A DNA stretch of 6,689 nt from an uncultured bacterium (lineage in GTDB: Bacteria > Bacteroidota > Bacteroidia > Bacteroidales > Bacteroidaceae), in NCBI GenBank assembly GCA_945788485.1, contig CALZMB010000127.1:1-6689 (forward strand). Reading direction: 5' to 3'. Positions 1 to 5,657 of the stretch are shown here, in pieces. The number at the start of each line of letters is the position of its first letter. Positions within the stretch are counted from its first letter, which is position 1. Made by a program: the position numbers and the translations under genes. Under the pieces are notes generated by a model. It was not told the DNA's origin and made no database searches. It saw nothing but the letters and a program-made list of their open reading frames with translations.

Positions 1-1190
1 CTGCTTCTTCTCCCTGCCCACACCCCGGCAAGGAAGATGAGGATGATGACGGTCTCAATCATGTAGTTCGCTTTGCAGCCGTATCTCACGATGACGGGAC
101 GGTCCCTAAGCACATCGCCAAGAAGATGCTGCTCGTGAAGGATGACAGCTTCGCCGAAGAGATTCTCGACGGCGGTGTCCCAACGCGGGGTGGTGATGTC
201 GGTCCATCGCATAAACTCGCCCTTGGCTATCGGCTTGCCTGTGTTGCGGTTCCAGATTTTCTTGCGGTCGGCACGGTATTTCGCTACAGCACGCTCCTGC
301 TTTATCTTCTTCACAAGCGTCTCAACCTCTGCCTTGTCGGCTGTGCCAATAGAGTCTCTGACTTGTTGGCGTATAGCCTCAGTGTGCTCGCGGTCGCGTT
401 TCATCTTCAGTTCTTTCCGTGCCATCTCTTTCGGCCAGACGAAGGTGCTGTATTCCCACCGTGCGAAACCCCATATAAGCAATGCGGGCAGCAGAACGGC
501 AAAGAGGAGGAACATGGGGCGGAAGAAGCGTCGGCGGCGTGTGATGAGAGCGGCGAGAAAGACTTTCAGCCCATTGTTGAGTGACACGCCTGCCGTAAGG
601 ATGAACATCGCCACCGTCTCTTTCGCATTGAGGGCAGAGCCGTGACGGAGCTTCATGCCTGTGATATATAACGTGAGGAGGAGTGCTGCCATAGAGATGA
701 CGAAATGGTCGGGCACCATCGTTGACAGCATGATGAAAGCGAAGCCGTAGTAGAAGGCGCAGAGCAGACAGGCTTCGCCTCGTCTCAGCTCTATGACGCG
801 TGTAATGATGCGGAATAGGAAGATGCAGGAGTATGTGGCGCAAATGACGAGCATAACCGCGGTTACTATCGTTGCGCAGTTTGTGCCGGTGAGCATGATG
901 AGCATCTGGTTGACCTGATTGAGAGGCCACAGCATGAAGGCGAGCAGAGGATGGCGATAGACGTTATACACCGTGTCCCACTGCGACATCAGCTCGTAGG
1001 TGAGGGGGTCGAAGCCAGAGATATGGAAGGCGCGGACGAAGAGACGGTGGTAGGACGATGTGAGCTGGCTGAACGAACCGTAGTATTTTGCCACCGTCAT
1101 GGCGTTGAGCAGCGTGAAGATGATGGCAGAGACGACTGCCAGCCAACGCTCGTCACGATGTATGCGTAGTATGTCCAGAATCTTGCGCAT
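1..1190 (-). CDS. Polytopic membrane protein of unknown function (possibly DUF6080-like), 3' end off window
   Basis: The frame is open from the ATG at 1190 to the window edge, giving 396 codons with no stop, so the C-terminus is missing. The start follows an A-rich leader (TTGAAAAAACACGCA), typical of Bacteroidetes. Hydrophobic segments lie near residues 16-34, 81-101, 105-130, 140-159, 163-178, 192-216, 225-242 and 377-393, so this is an integral inner-membrane protein. After the first segment there is a loop with FDPLTYELMSQWD (60-72) and RHPLL (79-83). An acidic residue followed by a His-Pro motif in the first external loop recalls GT-C glycosyltransferases and polymerases, but this is only a resemblance. 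Residues 254-312 form a highly charged, probably helical stretch, leading into a soluble domain up to about 375. From memory it resembles the Bacteroidetes DUF6080 proteins; I could not search. It lies 80 bases downstream of a GT4 glycosyltransferase, which hints at a glycan-related role. That it is a real gene is fairly sure; its function is not known. Confidence 0.78.
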   Translation of the reverse strand, partial: MRKILDILRIHRDERWLAVVSAIIFTLLNAMTVAKYYGSFSQLTSSYHRLFVRAFHISGFDPLTYELMSQWDTVYNVYRHPLLAFMLWPLNQVNQMLIMLTGTNCATIVTAVMLVICATYSCIFLFRIITRVIELRRGEACLLCAFYYGFAFIMLSTMVPDHFVISMAALLLTLYITGMKLRHGSALNAKETVAMFILTAGVSLNNGLKVFLAALITRRRRFFRPMFLLFAVLLPALLIWGFARWEYSTFVWPKEMARKELKMKRDREHTEAIRQQVRDSIGTADKAEVETLVKKIKQERAVAKYRADRKKIWNRNTGKPIAKGEFMRWTDITTPRWDTAVENLFGEAVILHEQHLLGDVLRDRPVIVRYGCKANYMIETVIILIFLAGVWAGRRS

Positions 1191-1222
1191 TGCGTGTTTT
1201 TTCAATTTTAATTTTGAATGTA

Positions 1223-1231
1223 CAAAGTATA
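1223..1231 (-). promoter_or_regulatory. Weak candidate -7 promoter element upstream of the membrane protein gene
   Basis: On the minus strand this reads TATACTTTG, about 33 bases upstream of the ATG at 1190. It resembles the Bacteroidetes -7 element TAnnTTTG but has one extra base between TA and TTTG. A TTTG lies further upstream (minus strand, near 1258-1262), but the spacer of about 27 bases is longer than the usual 19-21. The spacer 1191-1270 is markedly AT-rich compared with the genes. This suggests that the membrane protein may have its own promoter as well as read-through from the glycosyltransferase, but the match is poor. Confidence 0.2.
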
Positions 1232-1263
1232 ATGTTCGATACAGTCTATATTGTTCGCCAAAT

Positions 1264-1291
1264 TATTCAATTATACATTATGCATTGAATA
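1264..1291 (-). repeat. AT-rich inverted repeat across the glycosyltransferase stop codon
   Basis: TATTCAAT (1264-1271) pairs perfectly with ATTGAATA (1284-1291), giving an 8-bp stem around a 12-base loop. The TAA stop of the glycosyltransferase (1273-1271) is at the inner edge of one arm. Only one pair in each arm is G-C, and there is no clean run of T after it on the minus strand, so it is a weak terminator at best. It may be a transcript-end or attenuation structure, or a by-product of the AT-rich composition. Confidence 0.3.
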
Positions 1292-2494
1292 TATATTGAT
1301 GTATTTTTCTGCCACTGCATTCTCGCTGTATTCGCGCACCACTTTCTCACGGCAGTGTGTGCTGTAGGCTGCGTTGTTGTTGAGAGTGTCAATAAGGCCT
1401 TGGGCGAGGTCTGCTGTGTCACGATAGCGTGCGACATAGCCGTTCTGTTTATGGTCTATCATCTCCGGTATGCCGCCGATGTCGAAGCCGACGCATGGTG
1501 TGCCGCACGACATCGCTTCCATGATGGTGTTGGGCAGGTTCTCGGAGAGAGAGGGAAGAACGAAAGCGTCGGCGGCGGAATAGACTTTGCATATCGTCTC
1601 TGCATCGCGTATATAGCCGAGGGCATATACCTCAGTGTCAGGTATCAGGTCTTTGATGCCGTTGTCTCTGCCTCCAAGCATGACGAGAGCGATGCTGTTG
1701 TCGTGGATTCTCTGTATGGCGTCGGCAAGATATGCCATGCCTTTGTTGGGATTGTTGACGCTTTGGGCGACAAAGAGCAGCAGTTTCTTGTCTGTCGGCA
1801 GATGGAGCGCGTCGCGGCAGGCTGTTTTGTCGTGTGGCGCATAGCGCGCGGTGTCTATGGGGTTCGGCACGCATCTCACATCCTGTTGGGCGAGCAGGCT
1901 GCTTTTCAAAGCCTCTGCTTTCAGCCATCTGCTGCATGTGACGAAGGTGATGTTGTGACGCGCATAGAGACGGCGCTTCTTCTCCCATACTGTGTGCGAG
2001 AGGTCGTTGGGGTGTGGATGGGTGAGGTATTTGCAGTTGCCGCACTGTGCCTGGTATGCCTCGCAGCCGAGTGTGAGGTGGCAGATGCCTGTCGTAGTCC
2101 ATGCGTCGTGCATGGTCCATACGATGCGTTTGCCGCTGTTGACGATTTTCTGCAGGATGTTGAACGACAGGAAACCTTGGTTCACCCAATGCAGATGTAT
2201 GACGTCAGCCTCCTTGTATTCTTTGAGTTTAGTGACATCCTCGCCTGTAAGGGCGATGTCGATGGCATAGAGGTTGTCGCGTCTGCCACGGTTTGCAAGC
2301 AGAATGGCGAGGCGTTCTTTTACGAACGCCCATGTCTTGCCTCTTATCCAGCCCTTACAGCTGACGGCCATAGATGTCTCGACACCGTTTTTCTGCAGTG
2401 CCTCCTTCAGCCGTGAGGCGGCTATTGCTGCACCGCCTGCTGTGGCGTATGTGCTTAGTATCAGTACTTTCACTGTTTCTGCTGTTGTTGTCAC
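1271..2494 (-). CDS. GT4 family glycosyltransferase with a four-cysteine cluster and non-ATG start
   Basis: This 407-residue protein is a retaining GT-B glycosyltransferase of family GT4, which transfers a sugar from a nucleotide donor in the cytoplasm, usually to a lipid-linked or protein-bound glycan. The N-terminal domain begins VKVLILSTYATAGGAAIAA (8-26), with the GGA loop common in this family, and carries HLHW (100-103) and TMHDAW (127-132). Next is a cluster Cys138, Cys144, Cys151, Cys154. The C-terminal domain has KGM (251-253), GG (274-275), SENLPNTIMEA (317-327) holding the E-x7-E pair Glu318/Glu326, and GGIPEMI (340-346). Length is normal for the family. The start at 2494 is GTG; a second in-frame GTG at 2473 would give a protein beginning MKVLILSTYA, which matches family habit better. 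The first ATG is codon 42, too late. It begins 27 bases after pepD, so the two are probably co-transcribed. Donor and acceptor cannot be told from sequence. Confidence 0.94.
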   Translation of the reverse strand: MTTTAETVKVLILSTYATAGGAAIAASRLKEALQKNGVETSMAVSCKGWIRGKTWAFVKERLAILLANRGRRDNLYAIDIALTGEDVTKLKEYKEADVIHLHWVNQGFLSFNILQKIVNSGKRIVWTMHDAWTTTGICHLTLGCEAYQAQCGNCKYLTHPHPNDLSHTVWEKKRRLYARHNITFVTCSRWLKAEALKSSLLAQQDVRCVPNPIDTARYAPHDKTACRDALHLPTDKKLLLFVAQSVNNPNKGMAYLADAIQRIHDNSIALVMLGGRDNGIKDLIPDTEVYALGYIRDAETICKVYSAADAFVLPSLSENLPNTIMEAMSCGTPCVGFDIGGIPEMIDHKQNGYVARYRDTADLAQGLIDTLNNNAAYSTHCREKVVREYSENAVAEKYINIYSMHNV

Positions 2495-2521
2495 TCTTTG
2501 TCCTGTACTTGCAGAGCCCGC

Positions 2522-3955
2522 CTATAGCCTTCTCAGCAGTTCTGTCACCACCCGCCAGATGTTGTCGATGGTTGACAGTTGCACACGTTCGTGAGTGCTG
2601 TGCGGCTCAAGTATGCGTGGTCCGATGCTCGCGATGTGCAGGCCCTGGAATTTCTCTACGAGGAATCCGGCTTCGAGCACGAAGTGCATCGCCACTTTCT
2701 TTGGAGTGAAGCCGAGCACGTCCTGGAATGTCTGGCATGTCGTGGCGACGAGGCTGTTGTCCGGGTCTTCTTTCCATGCCGGAGCTTTCATCACTGTCTC
2801 TACGGCTGCTCCGCTCACCTCGAAGATTTTCCGTATCTGCATTGCGAGATTCTCCATGGCAGCGTTGTCGAAGCTGCGGGTGTGGGTGCTCACTTCAAAG
2901 ATGTTGCCGTTTTGCGCAACGCGCCCGATGTTGTTGCTCGTCATCGCCGTATGGGCATCGAGCATCTCAATCGGACCGACAGGAATGCCATTGATGGCAG
3001 CGAGCAGCAGATGTGTCGCTTCTTCTGATACGACACTGGCTTTCCACACCGACGCTTCGCAGATTGCCGTCACCTCGCTGTCGGTCTCTGCATATTGCTG
3101 TTCGAGCTGTTCGTCGCATTGGCGTACAAGCGTCTCGAATTTTTCTCCGTCCTCTTTCGGCACCACCACTTTCGCCGTAGCTGAAGACGGGATGGAAGCC
3201 GCCGCCGTACCGCCGTTGAAGTTGACGAGATACAGCTTTATGTCGCATTGCCTTATGGCGACGAGCAGCAGGTTTGCGAGCACTTTTATCGCGTTCGCCC
3301 TGTTGCGTATGATGTCCACTCCGCTGTGTCCGCCCTTTCCGCCTGACACGCTGATGTTGTATGCCACATATCCTTCCGGCATCCGTTGTCTTGTGAAAGG
3401 CAGACGGGCTGTCTGCATATATGCTCCGGCTGCTCCCACCGTTATCTCGTCGTATGCTTCTGAATCGAGGTTCAGCACCCGGCGGCCTTTGATGAAATCA
3501 GGAGCCATGCGTTCTGCTCCGCTCATGCCGTCCTCTTCGTTTGTCGTGGTGAGCACCTCAAGCGGCGGATGCTGCATCGTCTTGTCTTCAAGAATGGCGA
3601 GTGCCATCGACAGTCCTATGCCGTTGTCTGCCCCCAACGATGTGCCTTTCGCCCTCATCCATTGTTCTCCTTCGATGCTTACGGTCTCCGTTTCTATGGC
3701 GTCTCTCAACGCGTCGAAACGTTTGCCGTCTTCTGCCACACACACCATGTCGCAGTGGTTGAGAATGACAACAGGCTCGTGGTCTTCATAGCCTGGCGAT
3801 GCCGGCTTGCGGATGACGACGCAGTTCTCGCTGTCGCGTTTCCATTCGAGATTGTGGCTCTCTGCAAACTGGCAGAGATAGTCAGCTATCCGCTCTTCAT
3901 GGTGCGAGGGGCGGGGTATGGCGTTTATCTCACTGAAAATCTTGTAGTAGCTCAT
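2522..3955 (-). CDS. pepD: Cytosolic Xaa-His dipeptidase PepD (peptidase M20C)
   Basis: The 477-residue product is an aminoacyl-histidine (nonspecific) dipeptidase, a cytosolic zinc metallopeptidase that splits dipeptides, including Xaa-His, to free amino acids. All expected M20 residues are present: His67 in ILNHCDMV, bridging Asp110 in LGADNGIG, general base Glu140 with ligand Glu141 in TNEEDGMSGA, Asp164 in LNLDSE, and His452 in LEPHSTHERV. GGKGGHSGVD (205-214) holds the lid-domain His210. The 30- and 24-residue spacings between Asp110, Glu140 and Asp164 agree with what I recall for Escherichia coli PepD. There is no signal peptide, and length is normal. The ATG at 3955 follows an AT-rich leader (ATTATTAATTAACC). 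The gene sits 39 bases after the sugar aminotransferase and 27 bases before the glycosyltransferase. Its TAG stop is in frame with the glycosyltransferase, which is probably chance. Its place between two glycan genes does not imply a glycan role. Confidence 0.96.
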   Translation of the reverse strand: MSYYKIFSEINAIPRPSHHEERIADYLCQFAESHNLEWKRDSENCVVIRKPASPGYEDHEPVVILNHCDMVCVAEDGKRFDALRDAIETETVSIEGEQWMRAKGTSLGADNGIGLSMALAILEDKTMQHPPLEVLTTTNEEDGMSGAERMAPDFIKGRRVLNLDSEAYDEITVGAAGAYMQTARLPFTRQRMPEGYVAYNISVSGGKGGHSGVDIIRNRANAIKVLANLLLVAIRQCDIKLYLVNFNGGTAAASIPSSATAKVVVPKEDGEKFETLVRQCDEQLEQQYAETDSEVTAICEASVWKASVVSEEATHLLLAAINGIPVGPIEMLDAHTAMTSNNIGRVAQNGNIFEVSTHTRSFDNAAMENLAMQIRKIFEVSGAAVETVMKAPAWKEDPDNSLVATTCQTFQDVLGFTPKKVAMHFVLEAGFLVEKFQGLHIASIGPRILEPHSTHERVQLSTIDNIWRVVTELLRRL

Positions 3956-3972
3956 GGTTAATTAATAATATA

Positions 3973-3997
3973 TAATGTACATGCGTGATGTACATTA
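3973..3997 (-). promoter_or_regulatory. Perfect 10-bp hairpin built from two ATGTACAT palindromes, before pepD
   Basis: The arms 3973-3982 (TAATGTACAT) and 3988-3997 (ATGTACATTA) are perfectly complementary around the loop GCGTG. Each arm contains the octamer ATGTACAT (3975-3982 and 3988-3995), which is itself a palindrome, so the same bases are also a direct repeat with centres 13 bp apart. The outer arm contains the TAA stop of the aminotransferase (3997-3995), and the element ends about 17 bases before the pepD ATG. It could be a hairpin that ends or attenuates the aminotransferase transcript, or a double operator controlling pepD. The stem has only two G-C pairs and is followed on the minus strand by TATATTATT rather than a clean T-run, so a strong intrinsic terminator is unlikely. 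Confidence 0.45.
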
Positions 3998-5101
3998 ATT
4001 TGGCTTGTAGTCGTTGACAGCGTCGATTACTCTCCTGCACTCATCGTCGCTCATGGCTTGATGGCACGGCAGCGAAAGTTCTTCGCGGTGTATCTTCTCT
4101 GTCACTGGCAGTTGCAGATGTGCCATCTCTTTGTATGCCTCTTGTTTGTGTGGCGCGATGGGGTAGTGTATCATCGTTGAGATGCCTGCATTGGCAAGAT
4201 GAGCTTGCAGCCTCTCCCTGTCTTGGCAGAAGACGGGGAAGATGTGGAATACGCCGCACGGCGGCGGCAGCGTCACTGCGTCGTTGGTTATGCCTTTGAG
4301 ATATAACGCCGCTATCTCCTGCCGCCTGGCGTTGTCATCATCGAGATGTTTGAGCTTCACTCTCAAAACGGCGGCTTGTATCTCGTCCAAGCGTGAGTTC
4401 CTGCCTTTGTTCCGGAATATGTATTTTTTGTCCGAACCGTAGTTGGCGAGGCGTCTCACCATTTTCGCCGTTTCGTTGTTGTCAGTCACTACACATCCTG
4501 CATCACCCAGCGCGCCGAGGTTTTTCCCTGGATAGAAGGAGTAGGCGCATGCTGATATCACGTCTTCTGGCAGAGCCTTGTGCTGCAGTCCGTGTCCCTG
4601 TGCGCAGTCTTCGAGCAGCAGCAGCCTGTGGCGTTGGCATATATCTGCTATCTCTGTGCAGTATGCGTTGTATCCGTACAGATGCACAATCATGATGCAG
4701 CGTGTGCGTGGCGTGACGGCATCTTCTATACATCGTGGGTCTATCTGCAACGTGTCGCGACGTGGTTCTGCGGGAACAGGCGTCAGTCCGCTGTTGCTCA
4801 CGGCGAGCCACGATGCGATGTATGTGTTGGCAGGTACGATAACCTCGTCGCCTTCTGCCAGCAGTCCCATCTCTTTCCATGCCGTCAGGGTGAGGGTGAG
4901 TGCGTCAAGGCCGTTGGCACAGCCAATGCAGTGGGTGTGGTGTGTGTATGTTGCGTATTCTGCCTCAAACGCTTTAACCTCTTCGCCGAGAATATACCAT
5001 CCTCCGCTCACCACACGTTCTACGGCACGCGCTATCTCATCGCCGTGCATCGCGGTGATGTCTCGTAGCGGGAGATATGGCATGTGGTGGTGTGTGGGCA
5101 T
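3995..5101 (-). CDS. PLP-dependent sugar aminotransferase, DegT/DnrJ/EryC1/StrS family
   Basis: The 368-residue product belongs to the fold-type I PLP enzymes that move an amino group, usually from glutamate, onto a keto group of a nucleotide-activated deoxy-sugar. Visible motifs are GWYILGEEVKAFE (34-46), IGCANGLDAL (59-68), EVIVPANTYIASW (86-98), HLYG (140-143), LEDCAQGHG (163-171) with the PLP-binding Asp165 and Gln168, SFYPGKNLGALGD (188-200) with the Schiff-base lysine Lys193, NYGSDKKY (220-227) and NSRLDEIQAA (235-244). These best recall enzymes such as FdtB/QdtB that act on dTDP-3-keto-6-deoxyhexoses, but the substrate is not proven. Length is normal. The start at 5101 gives an MPTHHH leader; ATG at 5083 would give MPYLPLRDIT, closer to the usual family N-terminus. 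The 89-base gap after rnhA contains a repeat cluster and possibly a promoter. No partner keto-isomerase or acyltransferase is in the window. Confidence 0.94.
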   Translation of the reverse strand: MPTHHHMPYLPLRDITAMHGDEIARAVERVVSGGWYILGEEVKAFEAEYATYTHHTHCIGCANGLDALTLTLTAWKEMGLLAEGDEVIVPANTYIASWLAVSNSGLTPVPAEPRRDTLQIDPRCIEDAVTPRTRCIMIVHLYGYNAYCTEIADICQRHRLLLLEDCAQGHGLQHKALPEDVISACAYSFYPGKNLGALGDAGCVVTDNNETAKMVRRLANYGSDKKYIFRNKGRNSRLDEIQAAVLRVKLKHLDDDNARRQEIAALYLKGITNDAVTLPPPCGVFHIFPVFCQDRERLQAHLANAGISTMIHYPIAPHKQEAYKEMAHLQLPVTEKIHREELSLPCHQAMSDDECRRVIDAVNDYKPN

Positions 5102-5129
5102 GTTCTTTTTGGTTGAGATGACGTTGTAG

Positions 5130-5172
5130 TCGTTAGTAACGATTGTTGCTATTGTAACGTATGTATCGTTAG
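5130..5172. repeat. Cluster of CGTTA/TAACG elements in the rnhA-aminotransferase spacer
   Basis: The heptamer TCGTTAG occurs twice (5130-5136 and 5166-5172, 36 bases apart), and GTAACG occurs twice (5136-5141 and 5154-5159, 18 bases apart). The first pair abuts to form the perfect interrupted palindrome CGTTAGTAACG (5131-5141). TAACGAT (5137-5143) can also pair with ATCGTTA (5165-5171) across a 21-base loop. Four related half-sites at 18- and 36-base spacing within 43 bases, upstream of the aminotransferase start, could be regulator binding sites or a leader structure. No known operator was recognised. Confidence 0.35.
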
Positions 5173-5188
5173 TTTCATCAACTGCAAA
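5154..5188 (-). promoter_or_regulatory. Weak candidate promoter upstream of the sugar aminotransferase
   Basis: On the minus strand TTTG (5188-5185) is followed, after 23 bases, by TACGTTAC (5161-5154), a partial match to the Bacteroidetes -33 TTTG and -7 TAnnTTTG elements. The spacer is a few bases longer than usual, and the -7 match lacks the final TG. The main support is the position: about 53 bases upstream of the ATG at 5101, in the longest intergenic gap of the window, where the genes change from housekeeping to glycan-type. Confidence 0.18.
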
Positions 5189-5190
5189 CG

Positions 5191-5610
5191 CTATTTCCTT
5201 CCGAAGTCAGCTGGTATCTCGCCCCAGTTTTTTGTGTCCCATTTCATTATGGGCACTCTGAACGAGTGTGTGCGCAGCCAGTTCTCCGCCCTTGCGATGA
5301 TGTCATACAGAGGTTTTGTCTTCTCGTTCAGTTCCAGTTTTGTCTTGCATTGCATCTTCTTCACCCAGAGCTGCGCGTTGACAGAGTCAGAGTAGATGAC
5401 GTGTTTGTTCATCCCCTGTTTCTCAAGAAGGGCGAGGGCATGCACGATGGCGAGAAACTCTCCGATGTTGTTTGTCCCGTGCATCGGTCCGAAGTGGAAA
5501 ATCTGCCGTCCGGTGTTCAAGTCCACGCCACGATATTCCATCGGTCCGGGATTGCCCGAGCAGGCGGCATCCACTGCCCATGCCAGTTGTGCGCTGTATG
5601 TCGGCTTCAT
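5191..5610 (-). CDS. rnhA: Ribonuclease HI, compact form
   Basis: The 139-residue protein is a type 1 RNase H, which cuts the RNA strand of RNA-DNA hybrids (R-loops, replication primers) in the cytoplasm using two metal ions. The four catalytic acids are in place: Asp14 in AVDAACSGNPGP, Glu51 in GTNNIGEFLAI, Asp75 in IYSDSVNAQLW, and Asp135 in the C-terminal GEIPADFGRK. The N-terminus starts directly at the catalytic domain. Many Bacteroidetes RNases H carry an extra N-terminal viroplasmin-like hybrid-binding domain; this one does not. It uses ATG at 5610 and TAG at 5193-5191. It follows argS by 47 bases with no visible terminator, so it is probably read from the same transcript. Confidence 0.93.
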   Translation of the reverse strand: MKPTYSAQLAWAVDAACSGNPGPMEYRGVDLNTGRQIFHFGPMHGTNNIGEFLAIVHALALLEKQGMNKHVIYSDSVNAQLWVKKMQCKTKLELNEKTKPLYDIIARAENWLRTHSFRVPIMKWDTKNWGEIPADFGRK

Positions 5611-5657
5611 CTGTATTTCAGATTGTGGAAGTGTCTTCTTTTGTCTGCTCCGCAGCC

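Noticed and set aside
126..645. Two plus-strand open frames of about 150-167 codons near the left edge
   Set aside because: Both are antisense to the membrane-protein frame, overlap each other in different registers, and show no recognisable domain.
379..930. A 183-codon minus-strand frame rich in His and Arg
   Set aside because: It overlaps the long membrane-protein frame on the same strand in another register and has no hydrophobic or domain pattern. The membrane-protein frame, with clear transmembrane segments, explains the region better.
1355..2416. A 353-codon open frame on the plus strand opposite the glycosyltransferase gene
   Set aside because: It is antisense to a well-supported gene with intact family motifs. 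Its translation is rich in Cys, Val and Ala without recognisable domains, as expected of a mirror frame in moderately GC-rich DNA.
2495..2524. Possible pepD-glycosyltransferase fusion by stop read-through
   Set aside because: The pepD TAG is in frame with the glycosyltransferase and is the only stop between them, but there is a one-in-three chance of this. Both proteins are full length for their families, so separate genes are the simpler reading.
2595..3791. A 398-codon open frame on the plus strand opposite pepD
   Set aside because: It is Ser-rich and low in recognisable motifs, and it lies entirely within pepD, whose metal ligands are all intact on the minus strand. It is most likely a shadow of pepD codon use.
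5102..5190. Possible N-terminal extension of the aminotransferase through the whole spacer
   Set aside because: The aminotransferase frame stays open across the spacer into rnhA, but there is no ATG, GTG or TTG in frame in the spacer, and the family N-terminus is already complete from 5083 or 5101.
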